5,002 nt of DNA from an uncultured Ruminococcus sp. (lineage in GTDB: Bacteria > Bacillota > Clostridia > Oscillospirales > Ruminococcaceae): assembly GCA_905199285.1 (NCBI GenBank), contig CAJKFZ010000201.1, forward strand, positions 1 to 5,002, written 5' to 3'. How positions within the stretch are numbered: the first letter of the stretch is position 1; each line of letters begins with the position of its first letter. This document shows positions 1 to 4,555 of the stretch, piece by piece. Under the pieces are notes generated by a model. The model had not been told where the DNA came from. It saw nothing but the letters and a program-made list of their open reading frames with translations, and made no database searches. The position numbers were made by a program, and so were the translations under genes.

Positions 1-41
1 TTCATGCAGTAACCAAACGGTATAACTCTGTTCTTAGCCAT
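1..41 (-). CDS. Start of a recombinase-like protein without catalytic domain (partial)
   Basis: Only the first 13 codons lie in the window; the gene runs off the left edge. They read MAKNRVIPFGYCM. An SD-like GGAG lies 8 nt before the ATG (CAT at 39-41). The segment RVIPFGYCM resembles the start of the Recombinase DNA-binding domain of large serine recombinases; the full recombinase in this window has ARPPYGFDI at the matching point (its residues 173-181). From knowledge of Clostridia elements, short proteins beginning this way and lacking the serine catalytic domain often sit beside full-length recombinases. I infer an accessory recombination protein. An intrinsic terminator lies just upstream, so it probably needs its own promoter between 42 and 105. 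The identity rests on few residues. Confidence 0.6.
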   Translation of the reverse strand, partial: MAKNRVIPFGYCM

Positions 42-74
42 TTTATCATCTCCCTTCAACAAACAAGGATACCA
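42..74 (-). repeat. Leader repeat, copy 1 (before the partial recombinase-like gene)
   Basis: On the minus strand this leader begins TGGTATCCTTGTT and runs into the SD and ATG of the left-edge gene. The same 13 bases occur at 3200-3212, and similarity continues through TGAAG, the SD and AAAATG with one small gap. The TGGTATCCT part could be an extended -10 element (TGn followed by TATCCT at 66-71), but no good -35 is visible. GGATA (67-71) and TATCC (80-84) form an inverted repeat at its upstream edge. It may be a promoter/leader or a recombination site. Confidence 0.6.
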
Positions 75-78
75 CAAA

Positions 79-102
79 ATATCCAAAATTGCTATATCCA
101 AA
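79..102. repeat. Short direct repeat atatccaaa, two copies 15 bp apart
   Basis: The 9-mer atatccaaa occurs at 79-87 and 94-102, between the cargo terminator and the leader of the left-edge gene. The spacing and position would suit a protein-binding site or an arm of a recombination site. In AT-rich DNA this could also be chance. Confidence 0.3.
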
Positions 103-104
103 GA

Positions 105-143
105 CAACAAAAATGCGCTCTGTGTTTTGGTGACAAAGCGCAT
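105..143 (-). terminator. Intrinsic terminator of the Rpn cargo unit
   Basis: ATGCGCT at 137-143 (minus-strand reading) pairs with AGCGCAT at 113-119, a 7-bp GC-rich stem; after one mismatch three more pairs (TGT/ACA) extend it. On the minus strand the stem is followed by a run of T ending in TTTTTGTTG. It lies 27 nt after the stop codon of the tail-sharing gene, so it should end transcription of the nuclease cargo and separate it from the recombinase-like gene at the left edge. Confidence 0.8.
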
Positions 144-169
144 AATTTATTTATATAAATTCTTTTTAA

Positions 170-700
170 TTAACCTTTTGAAAGTATAGCTTTTATTTGT
201 TCTTCTGTCATACCGTATGCTTTCAGTTTTGCAATGATATCTGCTTCTGCTCTGCCTTTGGCTTCTCCAATTGAAATGCCCTCTGCTCTGCCTTCTGCTC
301 TACCTTCGGCTTTGCCTTCATTCTTAGCATTAGCCAAAGCCGAAGCCTCGTCATGGAGAGCCTTTTCACGGAGTCTTGCCATTTCACGTTTTCTTGTTTC
401 TACGCTCAAATCATATACAAATCTACAATTATTGTAATATGATATAATTGCACTGATATAATCACGATATTCTGAATAACGATTTAATAAATCTTCAAAA
501 ATATTTCTTATCATTTCTTTAGATTTATAATCATCTTTTTCCATATCAAAAATTAATTCATTACTGCTTGCGGATTTATCAGTAACGCAGCTATTCTCAA
601 ATGATTTTCTTATTTCAGAATAAACTTCTGAAAGTTCATACTTAGCGTCTCTTATAATTCCTACATCATCAAGCTTAATTTCAAAAGTTCTATTTGTCAT
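170..700 (-). CDS. Small protein sharing the C-terminal tail of the adjacent Rpn nuclease
   Basis: This 176-aa protein has two parts. Residues 1 to about 93 are mostly helical and acidic-basic and match no family I recognise; there is no PD-(D/E)XK nuclease core. From about residue 94 (FVYDLSVETRKREMARLREK) it closely follows the C-terminal region of the nuclease encoded just upstream, including the stretch ALHDEASALANA, then a Gly-Ala-Glu repeat tail (GRAEGRAEG, SIGEAKGRAEA) and a final short helix ending in AILSKG. The DNA behind the shared part is nearly identical between the genes, 44 bases without a mismatch. The ATG is 14 nt after the nuclease stop with a GGTGA ribosome site, so the two are probably co-transcribed. 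In the Rpn family, C-terminal-only proteins can bind and inhibit the full nuclease. A partner or antitoxin role here is my inference. Alternatively it is a decayed or rearranged Rpn paralogue. Confidence 0.75.
   Translation of the reverse strand: MTNRTFEIKLDDVGIIRDAKYELSEVYSEIRKSFENSCVTDKSASSNELIFDMEKDDYKSKEMIRNIFEDLLNRYSEYRDYISAIISYYNNCRFVYDLSVETRKREMARLREKALHDEASALANAKNEGKAEGRAEGRAEGISIGEAKGRAEADIIAKLKAYGMTEEQIKAILSKG
244..317 (-). repeat. In-frame Gly-Ala-Glu codon repeats in the tail-sharing gene
   Basis: On the minus strand, 12-nt units of the type GGCAGAGCAGAA encode the four-residue unit GRAE, with variants GKAE, GISI, GEAK. Because each unit is a multiple of three, gain or loss of units changes tail length without breaking the frame. 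A related array lies in the nuclease gene at about 795-870. Families with such tails often vary in repeat number. Confidence 0.65.
345..388. repeat. 44-bp direct repeat, copy 1
   Basis: These 44 bases are identical to 905-948 (offset 560). Weaker similarity extends from about 262 to 414 here and from about 834 to 974 in the other copy. It encodes the shared MARLREKALHDEA region of both proteins. Identity at all codon positions indicates recent duplication or gene conversion rather than ancient divergence. It is also a possible substrate for homologous recombination that would fuse or delete the genes. Confidence 0.9.
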
Positions 701-714
701 TAGATTTCACCAGT

Positions 715-1578
715 TTAATCTGCGAAAAATTCCTTGATTTCATCCTCGGACATTCCTCTTTTTCGCATCTTTTTTATGAGAGCATTTCTTTCTTCAGTTC
801 TGCCTTTGGCTTCACCTTCAGCTCTGCCTTTAGCTTCTCCAATTGAAATGCCCTCTGCCCTACCTTTTTCGATTCCCTTATTTTCCGCATTAGCCAAAGC
901 GGATGCCTCGTCATGGAGAGCCTTTTCACGGAGTCTTGCCATTTCACGGATTTTCGTATCCTCGCTCAGATCATAAATTATATTTACCGCCTTATTCATT
1001 ATCGGCACGTTTGTCTGCTTCAACACTTCAAACTCCTCCTCGCTGTCCGCATTGAGAAACTGCATCCACAATTCTCTGCGGTTATTCGGATTCACTTCCT
1101 TACCGACCTTTTTAAGTTCAAAAAAGTGAATGCTGAATTTATCCGAAAAAATCTCACCGGTATCCTTGATAGATGTCACAACTTCCGTATGATAATCACT
1201 TCTGTCAAACATATTAAAATTGATGATATTTATGCAGATCGTCTTTTTCAGCTGACCGTAAGTCTCGCCGCTTTTCAGCTCCGATGTGTACAGTTTCGAC
1301 CAGTAAAACAGCGTTCTGTCACGGTAATCGTTATCACCCTTAAGCTGAATTTCAACATTTATCAGCTTATCTGCCACTTTCAAATTCAAGTCCAGACGGC
1401 TGAACTTTCCGTCAACCGTTTCCGGAGTAAGCTCCTGCTTTGCAACAATAATGTCCTGAATATCATCGTACGGAATGTCAAGAATATCCGCCAAGAACGA
1501 TTGCAGCATATCCACGTTTTCAGTGAAAATCTTCTTGAAAATAATATCTAACTTTGCGGAAACTACGTCCCTTGCCAC
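715..1578 (-). CDS. Rpn-family PD-(D/E)XK nuclease (recombination-promoting nuclease/putative transposase)
   Basis: I place the start at a GTG giving MARDVVSAKLDIIFKKIF and a 287-aa protein. The longer frame to ATG at 1617 is unlikely, because that ATG lies upstream of the -10 box and has no ribosome site. AAAGAAAGG lies ahead of the GTG, with a rather long spacing of about 12 nt. The nuclease core has SRLDLNLKV (D63) followed by INVEIQLK (E76, Q78), the D...ExQ form of the PD-(D/E)XK motif used by Rpn proteins. Next come the YRDRTLFYWSKLY helix, conserved in this family, and the NNRRELWMQFLN region (about 185-196). A charged helix REMARLREKALHDEA then leads to a Gly/Ala/Glu repeat tail and the end IKEFFAD. 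Known Rpn proteins are DNA endonucleases, linked to recombination and phage defence. It is followed by the tail-sharing gene and has its own promoter. Confidence 0.88.
   Translation of the reverse strand: MARDVVSAKLDIIFKKIFTENVDMLQSFLADILDIPYDDIQDIIVAKQELTPETVDGKFSRLDLNLKVADKLINVEIQLKGDNDYRDRTLFYWSKLYTSELKSGETYGQLKKTICINIINFNMFDRSDYHTEVVTSIKDTGEIFSDKFSIHFFELKKVGKEVNPNNRRELWMQFLNADSEEEFEVLKQTNVPIMNKAVNIIYDLSEDTKIREMARLREKALHDEASALANAENKGIEKGRAEGISIGEAKGRAEGEAKGRTEERNALIKKMRKRGMSEDEIKEFFAD
795..870 (-). repeat. In-frame Gly-Ala-Glu codon repeats in the Rpn nuclease gene
   Basis: The minus strand encodes GRAEGISIGEAKGRAEGEAKGR from imperfect 12-nt units, the same unit type as in the downstream gene at 244-317. 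The 25 bases at 834-858 (encoding part of AEGISIGEA) are identical to 262-286. The array forms a low-complexity linker between the nuclease body and the last helix. Confidence 0.65.
905..948. repeat. 44-bp direct repeat, copy 2
   Basis: Identical to 345-388. It lies in the 3' third of the Rpn nuclease gene and encodes the charged helix just before the repeat tail. Direct orientation means recombination between copies would delete about 560 bp and fuse the nuclease to the tail of the second gene. Confidence 0.9.
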
Positions 1579-1605
1579 CGGTATCACCGACCTTTCTTTT
1601 AATTC

Positions 1606-1634
1606 ATTATACCACATAAATGCGTTAATTTCAA
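1606..1634 (-). promoter_or_regulatory. Promoter of the Rpn nuclease unit
   Basis: On the minus strand TTGAAA (1629-1634) is followed after exactly 17 bp by TATAAT (1606-1611), which is preceded by TG in the extended -10 position (TGGTATAAT). This is a near-consensus housekeeping sigma promoter. It lies directly after the recombinase stop codon (1640-1642), so the cargo is transcribed on its own. The expected RNA start near 1599 leaves a leader of only about 20 nt and supports the GTG start at 1578. Confidence 0.8.
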
Positions 1635-1639
1635 TACTT

Positions 1640-3178
1640 TCAGCATATTTTCTCAGTAAATTTCAGACCTCCGATAACGTGAAATTCAAGTTTAGTTTGA
1701 TTTATAATCACAATCTTATTAATCAGAAATTCAAATGCCGATTCATCAAATTCTGTTATTGGAACATCTTGTTTTTCAAAATAATCTATCAGCATTTCAA
1801 TCTGATCGAGGGTTTCATCTTCATCATCAAGATGTGTGATCTTCTTCAGCTCCAATTGTAATTTATTGACTTTTGCATTAAGCTCTGCGGTCTGCTCAAG
1901 ATACTTTGCATTGTCAAGAAATCCTTTTGTTTTCAATCGTGCAAGCACATGAGTCTGCTCCTTAAGCTTGGCGATTTCTTTGTGGATTTCCATCACGTTG
2001 GAATTGCCATTGAACCGCCGTAATTTTAAGTCCTGCAAGGCAATCTGCATTGGCACAAGTATCTGTTTGTAATTATAAAACAGCTTGTTGTGCAGCGCTA
2101 TAAATGCGTCGTGAATTCTGCTTTCAAGAATCCTGCCGTTTTCACACAAATCTGATTTTTTATCATGCGTCCGGCAAGTCCAATAAAATTTCTCGCCGCA
2201 TTTTTTGAACTTGTATGTTGCACCGCATTTGGCACAGATGATTTTTCCCGACATCAAATGCCCATCGTTCGAATACGACTTATGACGTTCTTTCAAAAGC
2301 TGCTGAACCGTTTCAAAAACGTTTTTTTCAATTATTTGCGGATTGGTATTCGTTACATAATATTTCGGCTTTTCACCGTAATTACGCCGTTTCAAGTGAG
2401 GGAGTGCTTCTGTTACATAATTTTTTTGGAACACTGCATCACCTATATAGCGTTCGTTTTTTAGGATATATTTCACAATGTCAGCTGTCCATTTTGTTTG
2501 CTTTTGGCTGCTCGGAACATTATGTTCATTCAAAATATCCGCTATTTTCTGCAACCCACAGCCATTGATATACCAGTTAAAAATTTGGCTTACGATCTGT
2601 GCCTGATTCTCGTTTACTGCCAAATTTCCGTCTATAATATCAAATCCATAGGGCGGACGAGCGATTTTATAAGTTCCATTTTGCATTCTTTTCTGAACGC
2701 TCCACCGCATATTCTGCGACAGAGAAGTCGATTCCTCCTGTGCCAAACCGCCCATAATCGTTATCATTATTTCATCGGGCATATTTGCAGTATCGATGTT
2801 TTCCTTCTCAAAAAATACCGTAATTCCCAACGATTTCAACTCACGGATATTTTTTAAGCAATCCTTTGTATTTCGGGCGAAACGGCTTATTGATTTTGTG
2901 TAGATTCTGTCGATTTTACCCTTTCGGCAGTCGTTCATCATACGCTGAAAATCTTCCCGCTTATCCTCACAAGTACCTGTAACTCCTTCGTCAGCGTACA
3001 CGTTTATCAGCTTTTCTGTTTCGCTGTCGGCAAGGAAATTCTCATAATATTTAAGCTGCGCCATGAACGAATTAAGTTGATCCTCAGAATCCGAACTTAC
3101 TCGGCAGTAGGCTGCACAGCGAATAATTCTGCTTTTTTCTTCTGTTATTGTTGGCTGTATTACTGTTACTGTCGGCAT
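1640..3178 (-). CDS. Large serine recombinase (site-specific integrase/excisionase)
   Basis: Start ATG (3176-3178) is chosen because GGAGG lies 8 nt upstream; the in-frame GTG at 3187 overlaps that ribosome site. The 512-aa product has, in order: a resolvase catalytic domain (about 18-160) with AAYCRVSSD giving catalytic Ser28 and Arg26, YADEGVTGT, and SRFARN with Arg99 and Arg102; the Recombinase DNA-binding domain (about 172-270, RPPYGFDI to NERYIGDAVF); a zinc ribbon with Cys315, Cys318, Cys335, Cys345; and a coiled coil (about 385-450). All motifs are intact. Such enzymes integrate and excise elements through a covalent 5'-phosphoserine link. It lies 72 nt after the DUF3789 gene. Its leader is repeated before the partial recombinase-like gene at the left edge. 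Confidence 0.95.
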   Translation of the reverse strand: MPTVTVIQPTITEEKSRIIRCAAYCRVSSDSEDQLNSFMAQLKYYENFLADSETEKLINVYADEGVTGTCEDKREDFQRMMNDCRKGKIDRIYTKSISRFARNTKDCLKNIRELKSLGITVFFEKENIDTANMPDEIMITIMGGLAQEESTSLSQNMRWSVQKRMQNGTYKIARPPYGFDIIDGNLAVNENQAQIVSQIFNWYINGCGLQKIADILNEHNVPSSQKQTKWTADIVKYILKNERYIGDAVFQKNYVTEALPHLKRRNYGEKPKYYVTNTNPQIIEKNVFETVQQLLKERHKSYSNDGHLMSGKIICAKCGATYKFKKCGEKFYWTCRTHDKKSDLCENGRILESRIHDAFIALHNKLFYNYKQILVPMQIALQDLKLRRFNGNSNVMEIHKEIAKLKEQTHVLARLKTKGFLDNAKYLEQTAELNAKVNKLQLELKKITHLDDEDETLDQIEMLIDYFEKQDVPITEFDESAFEFLINKIVIINQTKLEFHVIGGLKFTEKIC

Positions 3179-3212
3179 TTTGCTCACCTCCGCTTCACCA
3201 ACAAGGATACCA
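3179..3212 (-). repeat. Leader repeat, copy 2 (before the large serine recombinase), with ribosome site
   Basis: On the minus strand TGGTATCCTTGTT (3200-3212) leads into TGAAG, then GGAGG and AAAATG. The 13-mer is identical to 62-74, and most following bases match up to the ATG. TGGTATCCT again fits an extended -10 box without a clear -35. The GGAGG at the end of the repeat fixes the recombinase start at 3178. Confidence 0.65.
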
Positions 3213-3250
3213 TATTTTTTGCCGAAATGATATCACCAAACCTGACAAAA

Positions 3251-3370
3251 TTAATCCTCAGAATCTGTCTGATTCATGCATTTATCTGCCTCTGATGCCA
3301 CTCTGCAAAAACACATTGCTAACACTCCGGCAGTACCACCGAGTATAGAACCTAAAATAAATCCTAACAC
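3251..3370 (-). CDS. DUF3789 micro-protein, single membrane segment
   Basis: A 39-aa product starting at GTG with an excellent ribosome site (AAAGGAGG, 7 nt before the start). It reads MLGFILGSILGGTAGVLAMC and then FCRVASEADKCMNQTDSED. Residues 1-21 form one glycine-rich hydrophobic helix; the rest is polar, so it is probably a membrane-anchored peptide with a short cytoplasmic tail. The pattern MLGFILG..GG..GV..MC..... followed by ASEAD is what I recognise as DUF3789, a small family common in Firmicutes phages and mobile elements; its function is unknown. It starts 13 nt after the 53-aa gene and ends 72 nt before the recombinase, so it fits an operon with both. It is easily missed because of its size and GTG start. 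Confidence 0.8.
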   Translation of the reverse strand: MLGFILGSILGGTAGVLAMCFCRVASEADKCMNQTDSED

Positions 3371-3383
3371 TTTAATTCCTCCT

Positions 3384-3545
3384 TTACGCTGCGTCCTTTG
3401 AGGACGGAAAGTTCCTGTAAATATCCTCTGAATTTTTGCTGTTCAAACTCGTTTTTTCATTCTCCGCAAGAAGCTTTTCAAGTCTGTTTTTCACAAAAGT
3501 TTCCGTGATAAAATCAGCAAATTCTGCTTGTCCAAACTTAGTCAT
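3384..3545 (-). CDS. 53-aa unknown protein, overlapping the mazF end
   Basis: Its ATG lies inside the last codons of mazF; the overlap is ATGACTAA (8 nt), the form expected for translational coupling. The product begins MTKFGQAEFADFITETFVKN, continues RLEKLLAENEKTSLNS and ends FPSSKDAA. The first half looks like an amphipathic helix; the second half is polar and probably loosely structured. There are no cysteines and no membrane segment. I recognise no family. The coupling to mazF makes it a candidate antitoxin or accessory factor, but small genes following MazF need not be antitoxins, and it lacks an evident MazE-like AbrB fold. The next start (DUF3789) is 13 nt away. Confidence 0.65.
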   Translation of the reverse strand: MTKFGQAEFADFITETFVKNRLEKLLAENEKTSLNSKNSEDIYRNFPSSKDAA

Positions 3546-3885
3546 TAATCTTCACCACGATGCTTATTTTTACCGCCCTGTCCACTTTCCCCATAATTTC
3601 CAAACTGACTGAACCTACATATCTCAGCAGCCTGTTACGATCAATTGTGCGTATCTGCTCCGCAAGAACAATGGAATCTTTGGGCAGCATTTTTGATCTG
3701 CAGATATGAATATGGGTAGGCATATTATTCTTTTTGGTTGACGAGATAGGCAGCACAACTAACGTTGGACTGTACTTGTTTTCAACGTTATTCTGCACCA
3801 TCAGAATCGGTCTGATACCCCCTTGTTCCGAACCAATTATCGGATCAAGATCGGCATAAAATACATCTCCACGTTTAATCAACAT
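3538..3885 (-). CDS. mazF: MazF/PemK-family mRNA interferase toxin
   Basis: A full-length 115-aa MazF-type protein. It opens with MLIKRGDVFYADLDPIIGSE and the family signature GSEQGGIRP, with Arg25 at the position of the catalytic arginine of Bacillus MazF. LPISS gives Ser48 where Bacillus MazF has the catalytic threonine. PTHIHI, DSIVLAEQIRTIDRNRL and a closing VDRAVKIS helix are all typical. Family members cut single-stranded RNA at short sequence motifs and are held inactive by a MazE-type partner. Here the usual mazE upstream is replaced by a six-cysteine protein gene that overlaps the mazF start by 11 nt; the 53-aa gene overlaps its end. GTGAGG about 10 nt before the ATG is a modest ribosome site. 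An active toxin without antitoxin would be harmful, so a non-standard partner, a remote antitoxin, or mild activity is expected. Confidence 0.93.
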   Translation of the reverse strand: MLIKRGDVFYADLDPIIGSEQGGIRPILMVQNNVENKYSPTLVVLPISSTKKNNMPTHIHICRSKMLPKDSIVLAEQIRTIDRNRLLRYVGSVSLEIMGKVDRAVKISIVVKIND

Positions 3886-4081
3886 TTTTATAATTCCTCA
3901 CTTCTGGCATTTTAAAACCTTTCTTATTTCTCGCGCAGTTTTTGAATGGGCAGAACAGAACGTTGGTATCTTTCACATTCCAAATACAACCATAACATGG
4001 ATAACAATCCGGTAAAATGCAAACCGCCGGAGATATCCTGATCCCATAAAAATCACGCATATGCTTTGATTTTTCTTTCAT
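3875..4081 (-). CDS. Six-cysteine small protein, probably metal-binding, unknown function
   Basis: A 68-aa protein starting at ATG (4079-4081), preceded by GGAG at 8 nt; the in-frame GTG at 4090 directly abuts the GGAG and is rejected. After a basic N-terminus (MKEKSKHMRDFYGIR) it has Cys21, Cys26, Cys29, Cys32, Cys44 and Cys49, in the context CILPDCYPCYGC and LFCPFKNC. The pattern C-x4-C-x2-C-x2-C-x11-C-x4-C suggests a zinc or iron-sulfur site. It has a basic C-terminus and no signal peptide, so it is probably cytoplasmic. I do not recognise the family. Its end overlaps the mazF start by 11 nt, so translation is probably coupled. It occupies the place of an antitoxin gene, but nothing in the sequence looks like MazE. 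Confidence 0.75.
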   Translation of the reverse strand: MKEKSKHMRDFYGIRISPAVCILPDCYPCYGCIWNVKDTNVLFCPFKNCARNKKGFKMPEVRNYKNVD

Positions 4082-4097
4082 TTTCTTCACTCCAAAT

Positions 4098-4145
4098 TTA
4101 TGTAAAACTGCGGTCTGACAAACTCAAACCGCAGTAATAACTCAT
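4098..4145 (-). CDS. Possible 15-codon leader peptide overlapping a hairpin
   Basis: ATG at 4143-4145, preceded by AAGG about 4 nt away, opens MSYYCGLSLSDRSFT and stops at 4098-4100, 16 nt before the ATG of the six-cysteine gene. The coding span completely covers the stem-loop at 4107-4135. This resembles leader-peptide attenuation, where ribosome position decides whether the hairpin forms. It could equally be a chance reading through a non-coding RNA. Confidence 0.25.
   Translation of the reverse strand: MSYYCGLSLSDRSFT
4104..4135 (-). terminator. Terminator-like stem-loop upstream of the cysteine-rich gene
   Basis: On the minus strand ACTGCGGT (4128-4135) pairs perfectly with ACCGCAGT (4107-4114) around a 13-nt loop and is followed by TTTTACATAAATTT. 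The T-run is short, so it may be a weak terminator, an attenuator ahead of the cysteine-rich/mazF run, or the 3' end of a non-coding RNA from the region upstream. Confidence 0.6.
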
Positions 4146-4152
4146 TTTGCCT

Positions 4153-4185
4153 TGTACAGTATTTATCCCTGATATCCGCTGTACA
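4153..4185. promoter_or_regulatory. Operator-like inverted repeat TGTACAG/CTGTACA
   Basis: TGTACAG (4153-4159) and CTGTACA (4179-4185) form perfect 7-bp inverted arms separated by 19 bp; each arm also contains the self-palindrome TGTACA. Centre-to-centre spacing is 26 bp, between two and three helical turns. It lies 70 to 100 bp upstream of the six-cysteine gene. It may be a dimer-binding operator or simply a hairpin in the RNA proposed above. Confidence 0.35.
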
Positions 4186-4494
4186 CGGAACTTTGCAAGC
4201 GATCGGCAGCTTACCGATCTCATGGAAATTTCATCCCACTATGGTTCTCATAGTGCCGCCCTCATTGCTTGAGTCTGTGAATGGACGGAAGTATCATTAT
4301 CCTCACACGTTTCATTGCCGTTCCGAAAAGCTGTTCCGGATTTTGAAGCTGCATATTTATCGCTCGTCCGATTGGAGTCGTGGCGTATGGCTTCTGCGGC
4401 TGCCGAGATTTTATACCAGCCGTGTGATTAACGTACCTGTAAAGTTGCTATTCAATTGTCAAGTTTCCTGAAAGGATTTATTTCTCCTTACGCT

Positions 4495-4525
4495 TGTATA
4501 CGGTAAGAAAGTAGAGTTTTGACAA
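4495..4525 (-). promoter_or_regulatory. Possible promoter of the non-coding region and cysteine-rich/mazF run
   Basis: On the minus strand TTGTCA (4520-4525) and TATACA (4495-4500) resemble -35 and -10 boxes but are 19 bp apart, longer than the optimum of 17. It lies just after the sigma-like gene and points into the structured region. The match is modest. Confidence 0.3.
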
Positions 4526-4555
4526 CCACTTTTTTGTTACGTTTTTAAAAGTTTG

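Larger units (their letters stand above)
4104..4490 (-). ncRNA. Candidate structured non-coding RNA or cis-acting DNA region
   Basis: About 390 bases without a convincing gene on either strand. G+C is about 48% over 4201-4440, against under 30% in the adjacent sigma gene. Perfect inverted repeats are dense: 4201-4206 with 4214-4219 (GATCGG, 7-nt loop), 4237-4243 with 4249-4255 (CACTATG, 5-nt loop), 4397-4402 with 4417-4422 (CGGCTG), the long-range pair 4303-4309 with 4421-4427 (TCACACG), and 4153-4159 with 4179-4185. It ends with the stem-loop at 4104-4135. Strand is inferred from the surrounding genes and that last hairpin. I recognise no known RNA class. An origin of transfer or a remnant of another insertion are alternatives. 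Confidence 0.4.

Noticed and set aside
234..437. Plus-strand open frame rich in Ser-Ala-Leu-Pro repeats
   Set aside because: It is the antisense reading of the GRAE repeat tail and has no ribosome site. The same applies to 734-976.
977..982. TATAAT inside the nuclease gene as an internal promoter for a C-terminal isoform
   Set aside because: No acceptable -35 at 16 to 18 bp and no good in-frame start with a ribosome site after it. The separate downstream gene is the better candidate for a C-terminal partner.
913..1861. Plus-strand open frames across the nuclease and the recombinase 3' end
   Set aside because: Antisense to well-supported genes, no ribosome sites, no recognisable domains. Also rejected for the same reason: 2165-2464, 2498-2857 and 3077-3348.
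4098..4223. Minus-strand 41-codon frame starting MRSVSCRSLAKF
   Set aside because: Only a distant GGA upstream and an odd Ser/Arg-rich composition; it crosses three hairpins. Only its last 15 codons have a plausible ribosome site, and those are listed separately.
4440..4462. Perfect TTGACA -35 on the minus strand in the non-coding island
   Set aside because: No -10-like hexamer at 16 to 18 bp; the closest options are badly spaced.
4193..4471. Plus-strand 92-codon frame in the non-coding region
   Set aside because: It begins at TTG without a clear ribosome site, runs against all other genes, and its sequence follows the inverted repeats. Not excluded, but a structured RNA or DNA site explains the region better.
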